A stretch of 64,000 nucleotides of DNA from Hyposmocoma kahamanoa (Eukaryota; Arthropoda; Insecta; Lepidoptera; Cosmopterigidae), in NCBI RefSeq assembly GCF_003589595.1, contig NW_020653852.1, positions 3,682,700 to 3,746,699 on the forward strand, in the 5' to 3' direction. The first letter of the stretch is position 1; the number at the start of each line of letters is the position of its first letter. Shown one piece after another: positions 53,518-64,000 of the stretch. Below the pieces are notes generated by a model. That model did no database searches and had not been told where the DNA came from. It was given only the letters and a program-made list of their open reading frames with translations. The position numbers and the translations under genes were made by a program.

Positions 53518-55515
53518 AGTACCTATGTATGTGAAATATATAAATAGATATCCTTTGGATTTCCTGATTCTGTGTACACTGTCTGAAATATTGTTGTTAC
53601 ACAGTATTTTCTAATACTAAATTGTGTTTGTTCCCTGCACAGCCGAGATAGCGTTTTATACAAAAACATAACGATTATTTGCCCTTTGTTTGTTCAGGAT
53701 AAACAACGAAGTTGCCGGAGCGCGAATTCTTTTTCGAACAGAGTTGATTTTATAAAAAAAAAACATTTAAATTTTGGAACGTGTGATTCATGTCAATGAC
53801 AGATGGTTTTAATTTTGTGGTATATGTTGACATATTTTAGGAAATAGTAACCGTGTGGAACGATTGTTTCCCAATTCAGATGCCGACGGTTTGAATCTGT
53901 ATTGTGGCATTCCTAAGCAGCACACCCATATCTTAATATATACTATAAGATATCCAATAGAATTTAATTCGATTGAATATTATAAGAGCTCAAATTCCCT
54001 CAAGATATCTTGAAGAAGGTTTCTAGATAATTTAAAGTAAAAGTGGGCACAACTTTATTAGTAGATCACAAGAGTGCTTTGAGAAACTCTCTGTAGGTAG
54101 TATTAAGAGTGATTCTTATCTTTTTTCTCAAGTAACCCTTCAAGAATGCTACAAGACCGTTTGTAAAATGTAGACAGTTTTTATTTAGTCTTGTAGACAG
54201 TTTTTAGATCATTTATAGTCTATGATAGTTTTCTTAGTAATACTATTTTAAAACCAAAATACTAAAGCGTTACAAACATAAGATGCAATTCTCTAAATAC
54301 TGATAGATTTCAAGTTTAATGGCTTACAAAATATAAACTATCAAAATTGCAACATGGCGAAATTAGATATAATATTTCTGACTTTTTCGCACAATGTTTA
54401 ACCGGTTAGAAAGCGCAAATTGACCAAAACCATTTATAGAGAACTATTACCTAAATCGATACCATATTAAGACTGTTTATAGATATAACAGTTTTAAGGC
54501 GTATAAAGTGTGCTCCTTGGGTATAATATCTATTACTTTACTTTGTTAGTTAGTTATCCTCTCATTAAAAGTAAACTCGCCTCTCCCATGGCCTAAGCGT
54601 GTTTGGGCACTACAGGCGATACAACTATAATAACACGTAGTCTTCAATTTTGTAATATGATTTTTCGATCAAAATATTTTTAATCTAGTTTTTAAACTTA
54701 GGAAATGATGAACTTAATATATGCTCCGGAATCTTATTGTAAAAACAGACACAGTTCACCATAAAATAGTTGTTTACCTTGGTTAAACGAAATCGTGGTA
54801 CCATGAGTTCGGACTTAGCTTCTTCATGAATATCTTCTTTCTTATTGAAATTATGTATATTTTTACGGGCATATAAAATATTTGAGAAAATGTACTATGA
54901 TGCCACAGTCATGATAACAGTCTCCTTATACTTTTCTCTGAGAGAAACCCTAGACCTAGACGAGAGCCTAGACGGTACACAGAACAAATATGGTTTGAAT
55001 ATCTGCCGCTTTACCCCACATGAGAATCCCGTAGGACATTATACTATGGAAATAACTAAAGTAAACTAGTCTAGCAGTACTAACATCGGTAAGCTCACGT
55101 ATTCTGCGGAATGCGTATGCAGCGGAGCTTAATCTGTTGGCTGATGATGCTGGTGAAGAAGCGGTATTTCACGGCATTGGTACGGTCGGCCGGGGTTAGT
55201 TTAGGTTAGGACTCAGGTTCAAGAACTGACATACAATATGTAACAACGTGTAATAATAATAACGATTATATTATTCCACGGAGCTTTCGCCTTGCATAGG
55301 TCGAGTCGCCTCACGCGCCGTTTGCTATTGTTGCATTGCATTTCATTTCTATTTCATAATCATACTTTCATAATCAAGATACTAGTAAAAATATGAAGTA
55401 CAGCATTTACCAGTTATATTACCATAGCCCGAGAATACTGTGATGTATACCTTAATTTTTTAACACTAAAACAATAATGTGACAACCCTACGCGTCGAAC
55501 GGACGGGAGTTACTT
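53518..55515. other. AT-rich intergenic, nothing recognised
   Basis: About 2 kb without a supported gene. A short 'gggttagtttaggttaggac' (TTAGG-like) occurs near 55192. No shared repeat seen. Confidence 0.3.
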
Positions 55516-55791
55516 CTTTTTTTTTATAATATCACGTGATAGGACGAACAAGTCGTGTGACTGGTGGTAGGCTACACGCCTGTTCATAACATTGCAGTGC
55601 CACTCAGAGCTTTAAATCGCAAAGATCTGTGGAACACTGCCACTGCACCTGTCATCCTGTCCCATGTGTCTGTAATTTCATCAGTACCCTTACCTTCTAA
55701 GCCGAAATGCACACATTACTGCTTGGTGGCAGAAATAGGTAAGCTGGCAGTACTTCCCTGGACGAACTCTTTCACAAGGAGCTCTACAGCT
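55516..55791 (+). repeat. Family A retroposon, near full-length
   Basis: T-run, 'ataatatcacgtgataggac', hairpin, 'tgcttggtggcagaaatagg' and 'cacaaggagctctacagc'. 'cttct' occurs next to both ends, a possible short target duplication. Confidence 0.88.
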
Positions 55792-55820
55792 TCTGCTACA
55801 CTGTTTGCCTTATTATGCTA

Positions 55821-56017
55821 TGGTTGTGGTGCCACTCAAAGCTCGGATTCGCAAAGACCTGAGGGGCACTGTCACTACGCCTCACCATGGGACATAAAGA
55901 TACCAGCATCCTTTTTTCTCAAACCTTGAACGCTCACATTACAGCTTGCTGGCAAAAATAGATATAGAGGCAATAATTCCCTAGACGAATTTTCACATGG
56001 AGTTCTTCTGCATCTAA
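55821..56017 (+). repeat. Family A, diverged second copy in tandem
   Basis: 'tggtgccactcaaagctcgg', 'gacctgaggggcactgtcac', 'gaacgctcacattacagctt' and 'tagacgaattttcacatgg'. It is more diverged than the copy just before it, so it is an older independent insertion rather than a fresh duplication. Confidence 0.8.
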
Positions 56018-56229
56018 ATAAAGTAGACGTATTGCTTTTAAGGCAGTACTCGTATTTACTACCCTAGCAAAGGGCTTACCTGTCTGTTACTGCCGGGGTA
56101 GATTTAACAGTGGCATGTGAAAATAAAGATATGCACTAGGTTTGGCTCGTCTTATTTAAGCCTGTCTTCTCCTGTCTTTTAGATCTGGGATCTAAAGTTC
56201 AATATTCGAAAACTAGTTTCTATAATATT

Positions 56230-56510
56230 TCCGACTGGAAATTACACCAATTCACGGAGACTGGACAATGGAACCCTATGTTTTGGATATTCCAGAGATT
56301 CGTACGAAGCGACGCTTCCACATTTATATGGCGAACAGCTATGCAGTGGAATTCCCTGCCTGCTGGCATGTTCCCTGAACGTTATAACTTGGACCTTTTC
56401 AAGGCGAGAGTGAATAGGCATTATTTTGGTGTGCATGTTCCATCGTCGTCATCATCGTCACTTTACATCAGGTGAGATGAAGTCAAATGCGCACTTACAT
56501 TTATATAAAG
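56230..56510 (+). pseudogene. LINE ORF2 C-terminal end
   Basis: The + frame 56278-56475 encodes FQRFVRSDASTFIWRTAMQW, then NSLPAGMFPERYNLDLFKAR and VNRHYFGVHVPSSSSSSLYI with a stop. This is the conserved C-terminal block of Jockey/CR1-like ORF2 proteins (WN.LP...FP..YN...FK..V...L). Open but only the last 65 codons. Copies of the same family lie at 31.9 kb (+) and 44.8 kb (-). Confidence 0.75.
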
Positions 56511-56736
56511 AGAAATTTTGGCCTTTTGAAATGCCCTAGTTTGCTAGGGAATTTGTTTTACTAGGAAAATCCAGAACATTCAGACGAGAAGCAAATCAGT
56601 TAACAATAATGGATACTTAACTTCAATCGATTATAGAACAAAATGGAAACTATTCCATTACAACTAAATAATAGACAAATTTAGCCATAATTAATTTATT
56701 TTTCAAATCCTTATTTGTCACTCGATGGCCTGACAA

Positions 56737-56880
56737 CCTCAGTAGCCTAATAGTTTGCACTGTGGGTGCTGGATGGGGAGGTCCCGGGTTCGATATCCGG
56801 TAGGACCAATTTGGGAAATTAACTTATTCAAATTTATTCTGGTCTGGATGTTCTGGATAGTGCCTCGGAATGAATTTCTC
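56737..56880 (+). repeat. tRNA-headed SINE, family F, copy 2
   Basis: Box A-like 'tagcctaatagtttgcact', box B 'cccgggttcgatatccgg', then 'taggaccaatttgggaaatt' as in copy 1. Confidence 0.6.
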
Positions 56881-57179
56881 ATTCTGCTTCTTCTTAGCCA
56901 TCAGCTTCCTGTATTTATCTCTATCAGCAACCAACCGGAACAGCTGTTCGATGGAGGCAATGCCGGTTCACTCCCAGATGTTCCGCAGACACGATTTTTT
57001 CTTTGCCCAACGCGTCTCTTGCCCTGCACTTTGCCCATCATTATAAACTGTAGCAACGTGTGTGTATCGTTCCTGATCACGTGAACAAGATACAATATTT
57101 TCCGCCTTTTGATAGACGGCATCATTTTCCGGGATATATGAATGCTCTGAAGGACAGTTTCGTTGGCGATCCTCTGTGT

Positions 57180-57295
57180 CCAATCGTTTATTTATTTGTT
57201 TGTTCGTTCGTTCGTTCGATCGTTTATTCGTTCGTTCGTCCGTCCGTCCGTCCGTTCGTTCGTTCGATCGTTCGTTTATTTATTTATTTTCATTA
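57180..57295. repeat. Tetranucleotide tract (CGTT/CGTC/TTTA)n
   Basis: Continuous 4-bp periodicity: ttta, gttc, gatc, gtcc variants in blocks. The ORFs across it (repeating S-V-R-P) come from the period and are not genes. Confidence 0.9.
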
Positions 57296-57425
57296 ATTCA
57301 CTATTGCTGCATGTACAATTTGTGTAAAATTGATCATATTATCTATCACAGTGACAGTATATGGGCCCTGTTCGGGCATTGCAATTTAATATTTGAATCT
57401 ATAGTAATTTATATCATTACATGAT
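57296..57425. repeat. LINE-tail-like segment after the tract
   Basis: 'gggccctgttcgggcattgc' and an AT-rich end resemble 8640-8760, so the tetranucleotide tract may be the 3' tail of a shared repeat. Confidence 0.35.
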
Positions 57426-57699
57426 ATTGAATAAGGTACATGATTTAAAAATTAAAATAAATAGATAAGAACAATTCAACATTCATTCTAGGTATACTTA
57501 ATTTTTTCTTTCATTTACTGAGTAATAACATTTTTCAATTAGGATTTTTTTTAGTTAAGTAAAGAAATTTTTTTCTTTTTGTTCATCTTTAGTTTGAGGT
57601 TTTTAAATATATTTATTTATTTATATCAAGAGGTATTTGATTATATCAATGCGCAACATGTAACCGTAGCACTATATCTTAAATACATGTAGGAGTATT

Positions 57700-57790
57700 A
57701 CAGTTTCTTCTTTAAAGGTCCACGATTCGCAGGCGTACATGACGAGACTCATAGTACCGGGATGTCCATAGAGTTTAAGACCAGGCAATT
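57700..57790 (-). pseudogene. LINE ORF2 fragment (YACESWT block)
   Basis: The minus strand reads LKLYGHPGTMSLVMYACESW and TFKEET, matching the 'KS.V...L.YACESWTL..E' block downstream of RT in RTE-type LINEs. About 90 bp only. Confidence 0.45.
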
Positions 57791-58631
57791 GGTTTGGTTG
57801 TCTGGCATATTATTGTATTATATTATAATTATCACAGCCCGTAAATTATTTGAAAACTTGAGACGTACCCAACCCAAATAATGCGATTATGGTGACCTTT
57901 ACTTTAAAGGAGATCTGTATTTAGCAGTGACAAGTACGTTGTTTAATGATGACGATCTTAATAACCCGAAACCAAGGAGCGTGAAACCGATGAGGGTGAA
58001 CAACTAAACAATGGTTACCGTGTGCCTACTTACCACATACATACTGAGTATTTAATATAAATAAGCCGCCCTAACAATAAAAATTATTTTGCACCTCACT
58101 AGCACGGAAAGGATTTGTTTTTCATTAGAAATCTGCGCACAAAAGCGTTTTTTGCGTGTTAGCGTGGAAAAGGTTTTTGAAATTCGAACTTGACGATGTA
58201 GTGTGGTGCACCTAACTTTTCTTTCGATGAAAAAAAAAGATAATGACGCGTTCTAATACGCGATTTTGATAATATTACCGATTTAGATAATATAAATCCG
58301 TTGGTATAATTTAACTTACGTATTATTGTTGACATTAAATTGACAATGATAACTAATTGTGTTAATAAAATTATTTTAATTCGACGAAGAGCTAAAATCA
58401 TTTCAATGATCACTTAATTGCCCAAAATAAAAGTACAACAAGCAAGAATAAAAATTGATGAGGTGTACATTCAGAACCACGAAGCAAGTGGTTCTGAATC
58501 AATCTTAGTTTCCTTCGCTTGCTGAGGTTTCAGTACAAGCACTCGCATCAAACAACAACTTTGCAGCCTTGCATAATAAATAACTATTTCTGAAACACGT
58601 TCGGAAGGTATCTGGTATCGCACAATTCAGT
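57791..58631. other. AT-rich intergenic with one hairpin
   Basis: A perfect 12-bp stem (attcagaaccac / gtggttctgaat) with a 7-nt loop lies at 58469-58499. Nothing else recognised. Confidence 0.4.
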
Positions 58632-59010
58632 GTTCCTAGTTTACCTTGGTTTGCAGAGTGCGACTATGGCAGAAAAATAGTTGTCATCGCACTAAGGATG
58701 AGAACCGGACACGTTCCATCAAACAGCTTTGCTGTCTTAACGAAAAAAAAACAATTCTCCTAATTGGGAGTTATGTGGAGTAGTGGAAGATGCATATCAT
58801 TTGTTACGGGAATGCGTCCGGTACGAACAACAGAGGGCGGCGTTGATGAGAGACCTGCATATCAACCGAACATCCTTAGGTGCTATAAATTGTTTATTAA
58901 GCAATTCCCATACGAAACAGGCAAAAACACTATTACCTACTATTTGTTGAATCGGCTGTCCAACAGCGCCACCCAGACATGTAAGCTATAGTTTAGGGTA
59001 CGTTGGGACT
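58632..59010 (+). pseudogene. LINE ORF2 end: RNase H-distal and zinc-knuckle region
   Basis: The + strand reads WFAECDYGRKIVVIALRMRT and GHVPSNSFAVL, then after a frameshift in a poly-A run SPNWELCGVVEDAYHLLREC and VRYEQQRAALMRDL. This matches the C-terminal 'LR.GH...N..L......P.C..C...ED..H.L..C' block of RNase H-bearing LINEs. The first zinc-ligand Cys is a Trp. It is a 5'-truncated remnant. Confidence 0.7.
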
Positions 59011-59306
59011 GGCATATACATTGTATAAAAGTTCCTAGATAAATAAAGATTTTAAAAAATATATTCGGAATTATTCGTTATTTAAACGAAAAAAAATTTT
59101 GATAACATTACAATTTTCAGATTTTATTTATACAAAAACATTGTTTAGATGACCGTTTTATATACAGGATTATGTGTTACATCTTCGCAGAACTACGAGT
59201 ATATTACCTACATCATAATAATAACCTTTGTTTAATGACTTAGGACAAAACTTAATACATTTGTCAAAAATAAACTTTTAGGTTTATAATGTACTATCTG
59301 ACACTT

Positions 59307-59700
59307 TTTAATTGACTTCAAAAAGGAGAAGTTTCTTAAATCGACTGTTGTTGTGTGTATGTTACGCGGTCACTCGGCATTTGTTTTGATGATGATTGTT
59401 TTTTTATTGTAAAGAGAGTACCTCAATATTGGTCCTATTTGATTTTGAAGAAAATCCTCTAAGGGTCGTATTCTAGAACTCTATTAAATACTCAAGTCAG
59501 GATTGCACTGGCAACACAAGCACTGGAAATACGACCCTAATAGCAGGGACTTCAGTATGATTTCGAGTGCTTTAAACCATACTCAAATCCTTACTTGAGC
59601 ATTGAGTAGAGTTCTAGAATACGGCCCTAAGAGTGGCAAATCTAGGGTATGAATCCGGTTTCGCGCAGTTTCCGGTAACCGATTTCAATGAAACTTATAT
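59307..59700 (+). repeat. Family B repeat with a nested MITE
   Basis: 'ttgacttcaaaaaggagaag', 'gttacgcggtcactcggcat' and 'ttgaagaaaatcctctaa' continue after the insert with 'gagtggcaaatctagggtat' and 'cggtaaccgatttcaatgaa'. Confidence 0.8.
59463..59627. mobile_element. 165-bp MITE, Harbinger-like, nested in family B
   Basis: TIRs 'gggtcgtattctagaactct' and, from the right, 'gggccgtattctagaactct' differ at one base; similarity continues to 'ctcaagt'. TAA flanks exactly (59460-59462 and 59628-59630). Removing the insert and one TAA restores the family B consensus 'cctctaagRgtggcaaa', which confirms the boundaries. Confidence 0.9.
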
Positions 59701-59835
59701 CTCTAAAAATAGATATAATTCTACGAACTTTTATGGTCGGTTTTATTTAAATTTTTATTAATATTTATATTGTTTTATTTTAAATTATAATTTATTTAAA
59801 AATATTTAGATATGTATTTAGTAAGTTCAAACTTA

Positions 59836-61169
59836 AGGGCCATTTAGATGGGGAGAGTTTCTCGCACGCTTCGTGACGAAAACTCGTAGGCGATTATCGT
59901 AAGCAATAATCGCCATAAGATTATCGTATCATAATGTTTACATTCAGGCAAGAACTAAAATCTCGCCTACGATTATGTCATACGAGATTCGCAAGCAACT
60001 TAATCGCCTCCTCGACTGTTTACACGAAGAAATATGTAGTAAGGAGATTCTTGCTTACGAGTTTTCGATTTGTCTAAACACGATCTCGTATGACATTTTT
60101 TCAAGTTCATACGATTATCGTACAAATCGGTTCGAACCGTTTTGAGTGCGAGAATTGCCATTCGAGTTCAGTGATTACTGCGGTATGACTATGGGTATAT
60201 CAAAATGATGCAAAAACCATTCAAATTTGAAACTGCTGATAATATTAAGTTCATTGCACTGCTGTATAGAAATATAATTTTTGTTTATCTTTTTTTTTTA
60301 ATTTTATATTTACTGACACAAACAAAAACTGACAATTATGATAAATTTATAGGGCGAGTGAGTGCGTGAGTGACTGAGTGAGTGAATGCGTGCGTGCGTG
60401 CGTGCGCGCAGGCGTGCGTGCGTGCGTGCGTGCGTGAGTGAGTGAGTGGTGAGTGAGTGAGTGTGTGAGTGGTGAGTGATTGAGTGAATGGGTGAGTGAG
60501 TGAGTGAGTGAGTGAGTGAGTGAGTGAGTGAGTGAGTGAGTGAGTGAGTGAGTGAGTGAGTGGTGAGTGAGTGAGTGAGTGAGTGAGTGAGTAGGGAGTG
60601 AGTGAGTGGGGAGTTAGTGAGGAGTGTTTATTGAAAAGTACATTTACTTGAAAAGTCGTGTCGGCCATCTTGGATTTAGAAATAAATGCTATGTTCGTAA
60701 TGAGCACCCCCAAATACCTCAAAAACGATACCCAACTTGCCATTATTTGAAAAGTGCGGGCACGACTTTTCATCCTGGATTTAGAAAGGAGTGCCATATT
60801 CGTTACGAGAGCACCCTAAATACTATATTGCCCACGCTATATTCGACCACAGAGGCACTCACTCACTCACCGTTATTTGAAATTTTTTTTTTCGCCCTCG
60901 TTCCATTAATTCTTGTCTTAGAAAAGCAGTGATAATCAAAACACCCTCGCGCACTGCACTCGTGGTAGAAACGGCTGGCACAGAAACTCGAAATACGATT
61001 TTTGCTTTCGAGTTCTGTTTACACGGAGACGTTCAATATTGAAAGGCGAGGAGATTATCGCTCACGTGGACGGTCGATAATCGCGAATGTTTAGACGAGG
61101 AAAGTTTTTTTATATTCTTTCGATAATCGCATCTTCGAGACGAGAAACTCTCTCCATCTAAATGGGCCT
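59836..61169. mobile_element. 1.33-kb non-autonomous DNA transposon, Harbinger-like (TTA duplication)
   Basis: The left end 'agggccatttagatggggag' and the reverse complement of the right end 'aggcccatttagatggagag' agree over about 30 bp (to gtttctcg) with three mismatches (left positions 4, 5 and 18). TTA flanks at 59833-59835 and 61170-61172. Subterminal regions repeat 'cgattatcg' and 'gtttacacg/gtttagacg' motifs many times, probably transposase-binding repeats. The centre holds a (GAGT)n tract. No transposase motif is found, so it depends on a helper. Confidence 0.8.
60353..60620. repeat. (TGAG)n microsatellite with TGCG block
   Basis: About 265 bp of 4-bp repeats, mostly gagt, with a gtgc-rich segment at 60390-60435. 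It lies within the non-autonomous element. The Thr/His/Ser-Leu-rich ORF on the minus strand is a by-product. Confidence 0.95.
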
Positions 61170-61172
61170 TTA

Positions 61173-61561
61173 TTAGCCTGCATGCAATCATACTATGTAT
61201 GTGTGATGAAAATATTACAACTTTTTTTTTTTTTTTTTTTTTTTATTGTGACTCGGCAAAATGACTGCACCGCGCCTGATGGAAAGTGCGAATACAGTCC
61301 AGAGATGAGAGTAACGGATGGAAAACACAAATATCTTCATTCCGTCACTATCATTCATAACTGCAAACAAAAACCGAAAAGCTCGACTACTAAGGTTACT
61401 ACAGTAAAGGGTAATGGTTCAATTTAACTTTAGTGTCGATTTACATTGTCTAGACAATCAGCGATCCTCAATCTTTACGTCTCAAAGTTTTATATAAAGA
61501 AGAACAAGTACGCAAATTGAAATTAAAATCCTTCTACTTTAATAAGTTGACAGTCGTAGAG
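61173..61561. other. Intergenic with a poly-T tract
   Basis: A run of about 22 T at 61221-61242. The 81-codon ORF from 61182 reads through the T-run and is not credible as a gene. Confidence 0.35.
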
Positions 61562-61834
61562 TTTTTTTATTGTATCAAGTGATGGGACAAACAAGTCGTG
61601 CGCCTGATGATAAGCTGCACGCCTGTGCATAACTGTTGCACTGATCTCTGTGACACTGCCACTGCGCGCGTCACCCTGAGACAAAAGTTGACAAGTCTCA
61701 TGTGCCTGTAATTTCACCAGCACCCTTGCCCTACAAAACCGGAACACAGTAATGCTGACATTGCTGCTTGGCGGCAGAAGTAGGTAAGGTGGCAGTACTT
61801 CCCTGGACGATCTCAACTACTCTACTGCTACTAA
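61562..61834 (+). repeat. Family A retroposon with the hairpin deleted
   Basis: T-run, 'tgtatcaagtgatgggacaa', then 'gttgcactgatctctgtgac' where the hairpin should be, then the rest of the consensus to 'tactctactgctactaa'. Confidence 0.88.
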
Positions 61835-62125
61835 ACTTATCTACCTGTCGAGTAAAGTCATAAGGTTAAGTTAGAAACATTGGCCTAATGCGGATTTTTT
61901 ACATATTGTCATCGAAAAATAGTTGTCTACAGTTATTACATCACTATATGTATAGCTTTTTACCCTTTCACTATTTGGCGATGTCACACGTGTACTACAT
62001 TGCGGATTGGAAGCTTCTCTAACTTATTTTTTTCTTAATCTATAATCCCTTTCCCTTTATTCTATTAAATACAAGTACATAGTTACAGTCTCTAATGGGC
62101 ATTTACTGTGTTAGTATTGTTTTTT

Positions 62126-62362
62126 TTACCGAATTCAATAAAAGGATGAGGATTCCTAATTAGACTGTATTTTTTTGTTTTTTCTTTTTGTAAGTTTGTT
62201 ACGCGATAACTTCGGCATTTGTGAACCGATTTTGATAATTCTTTGTTTTTTTGTTGAAAAGAGCGTACCTCAGTAGTGACCCTAATTCAATTTAAAGAAA
62301 ATATTCTACTTTTAAGGGTGGCAAACTAGGGATGAATGACTTTTGAGGTCGGTTTTTTTAGT
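62126..62362 (+). repeat. Family B repeat, full copy
   Basis: 'taccgaattcaataaaagga', 'gttacgcgataacttcggca', 'ttgtgaaccgattttgataa', 'aagggtggcaaactagggat' and the end 'gacttttgaggtcggttttt', which is an inverted partial match of the start. Confidence 0.8.
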
Positions 62363-62437
62363 AGTCTGTACTGAGATTTTTTAGAACACCTTTTCCTTTT
62401 TTTCTTTTTATTATACTTTGAATTATATTCGCTTCGG

Positions 62438-62668
62438 GGACTTCAGACTGTTTTCAAGGATTGTGAACCTTCTTTGACACGCAGGTTTCCTCATAATGTT
62501 TTTCTTTACCGAAAAGCTCGTGGTAAATTTAAAATTAAATTTCGCACATAAATTCCGTAAAACTCAGAGGTGCGATTCGAACCCCATGGATTCGCAACGA
62601 AACGCATGGATTCGAACCCCAGCCTCTGCTTGAGAGGCGGTAGATCAAACCCTTAGGCTACTAATTGA
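62438..62668 (-). repeat. SINE family D, copy 4
   Basis: 'tttttctttaccgaaaagct', 'cacataaattccgtaaaact' and the tRNA-like end 'agcctctgcttgagaggcgg'. The box B region is locally duplicated (catggattcgaacccc-like twice). Confidence 0.7.
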
Positions 62669-62730
62669 AGGAAGTAATTTGGTGTCGCAAACACATAATT
62701 GAAAGAAGTAATTTGGTGTCGCAAACACAA
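62663..62730. repeat. 34-bp tandem duplication
   Basis: 'gaagtaatttggtgtcgcaa' with flanks is repeated twice with two differences, directly after the SINE. Confidence 0.85.
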
Positions 62731-63890
62731 AACGACTCATCCGAAGAACAGAGTCCGATATGAGTATAAAGCGAAAAGAGAATAAATACATAATCACGTT
62801 ATTCAAACTAAGGCCTATCTGTAAGTGTATTCTGAATTTGTATTACGTTATTTCGTATCGGAAATATAAAATCGAACAACTGTCGATCTGATATCCACAG
62901 CGAAGAACAAAGATAGAAATGTACACTGTCCTCAGAATAAGCAGTCTTGCACAAAGGTCTTTGTTCTACGGATGAGTCGACAAGGTTTAGGCAGTGAAGA
63001 GGATAATACTACAAAACAAAAATTTTACTCTCCCGTATAACAATTCTTAATACTATTGGGAAATTCCATGAGAAACATTCAACTTCTCTTATGTAGACAC
63101 AATTTAAAAACAATTTATACAGAAAAGCTCCACTAAAACTCTAATAAATAGAATGCTGAGGGACCGAGTATCTCCAATCGAATACTTTAGTTGTGTAGTC
63201 AAGTTTTTGGTAGGGCTGATCTTTGGTGCTGCAAACTTAACGTAGGTGGCTCTATCAACGAAACGTACTATGGCGCCGCCAACCTAAAACTAAAACCGCA
63301 TACTTTTTAACATAAATGCTCCAATAATTACAATAAGACATAAGTATTTATGTGATTAATACATTCCGACGTTACTTTGTGGCAGTCCATGTGAATAAAA
63401 ATCTAAGTAAATTAATATGGGTTCGCGGAGTAGCATATTAATTTACTTCCATTTTTATAAGTATTTATATATTTAACATAACGCTTACAATATGTATGTA
63501 CGAGTATAAAATCGTAAACGTTTTGCTTATAGTTTTATTTAGTTTGTGACACAAAAGAACCTCTTACCCAAGGCCTTGTACACAAATATTGAAAATTTAG
63601 ATGTTTCAGATGTCAAAATTTATGGAATAACTGCGATATTTGCTTGTCTCTACTGACTTTAAGTGGTTCATCTTCATAGACGCTATAAAACGATCGCGAT
63701 GTCTACAGAAGCTCATTTTCCGCATTTAAACAATGGTACAGAATAAAGAAATCAAACATTTGTCTCTTCCCTCTTCTTTTTTGTTTTGCAGTTTGTTGCA
63801 TATTGAAGACTTCGTTTTCTGTTTCGAACTAACCACTTAATTTACCTGCTTCCGTATGTTGAGAACCGATAGCCCGATCCATTTACAGTT
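62731..63890. other. AT-rich intergenic with one long hairpin
   Basis: At 63394-63458 a perfect 15-bp stem (aagtaaattaatatg / catattaatttactt) with a 14-nt loop extends outward through further imperfect pairing. No gene recognised. Confidence 0.45.
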
Positions 63891-64000
63891 TAATTTCAAC
63901 TACAGTTCGTATCTCATAAAGCACTAACATTTCTGAACCATATCAGCATTCGGAATGCATCAAATAATGATGTCTAGTGTTCCGCAGGGATCTGCTTTGG
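63891..64000 (+). pseudogene. LINE RT fragment at the window edge
   Basis: Matches the minus-strand fragment at 26850-27065 in DNA ('ctacagttcgt.tctcataaagcactaacat') and encodes MHQIMMSSVPQGSAL, the RT motif B start. It continues beyond the window. Confidence 0.6.

Noticed and set aside
57060..57424. ORFs with repeated S-V-R-P units on the + strand
   Set aside because: By-product of the CGTT/CGTC tetranucleotide tract.
60336..60797. 153-codon Thr/His/Ser-Leu-rich ORF on the minus strand
   Set aside because: It is produced by the 4-bp microsatellite period in a non-autonomous transposon.
10262..61816. Recurrent minus-strand ORFs reading KALSGTATVMDRR and AYHQAHDLFVPS in about nine places
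   Set aside because: All lie in family A copies. The shared reading frame reflects recent common origin of a short segment. Differences between copies change amino acids freely, as in neutral decay, and there is no longer ORF around them.

Overview
The window looks like a stretch of a lepidopteran (moth or butterfly) nuclear genome. It is AT-rich and non-coding over most of its length. It is packed with interspersed repeats that I recognise as typical of Lepidoptera: tRNA-headed SINEs, a repeat starting CCGACTTCAAAAAAGGAGG, non-LTR retrotransposon 3' ends with a 'cctataccCAGCAGTGGG'-type tail, and R1-clade LINE pieces. There are no bacterial features, no operons and no CRISPR array. Assembly gaps lie at 9594-9603 and 20451-20850.

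Only one host gene is supported: a large leucine-rich-repeat (LRR) single-pass membrane protein on the + strand (large exon 16443-19282, about 31 LRRs, no TIR domain). Its start codon must lie in an upstream exon. A phase-compatible mini-exon ending at 14912 is proposed, with a 1.53-kb intron that itself hosts a MITE and other repeats.

The rest is a record of transposition. (1) A complete Tc1-like DNA transposon (13075-14619) has an open 341-aa DD34E transposase, near-identical terminal inverted repeats and TA target duplications. It sits 281 bp upstream of the proposed first LRR exon. (2) A degenerate but structurally complete DIRS-type tyrosine-recombinase retrotransposon (about 47617-53510, minus strand) keeps inverted terminal repeats, an internal complementary region that is the reverse complement of the joined ends, a probable gag intron and a shared 7-bp core at both ends. 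It was later split by a 625-bp insertion. (3) A 377-bp non-autonomous element with 8-bp target duplications carries a broken THAP zinc-finger start and is P-element-like. (4) Several MITEs have TAA/TTA (Harbinger-like) or TA target duplications. (5) Pieces of at least six LINE lineages are present (Jockey/CR1-like, R1-clade, RTE-like, RNaseH-bearing). (6) A very abundant 250-300 bp hairpin-bearing retroposon, called family A here, has at least 18 copies or fragments in 64 kb.

Layout: 0-12 kb, LINE and SINE debris; 12-19.7 kb, MITE, Tc1 element and LRR gene; 20-31 kb, SINEs and R1-clade and other LINE fragments; 31-44 kb, dense family A and tRNA-SINE copies; 44.9-53.5 kb, THAP element and DIRS element; 55-64 kb, family A, LINE ends, Harbinger-like elements and microsatellites. 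Nested insertions give a relative order: family A is younger than the LINE at 31.9 kb and the SINE at 10.3 kb, and the 59.46-kb MITE is younger than its family B host. No functional link between the repeats and the LRR gene can be read from sequence alone.
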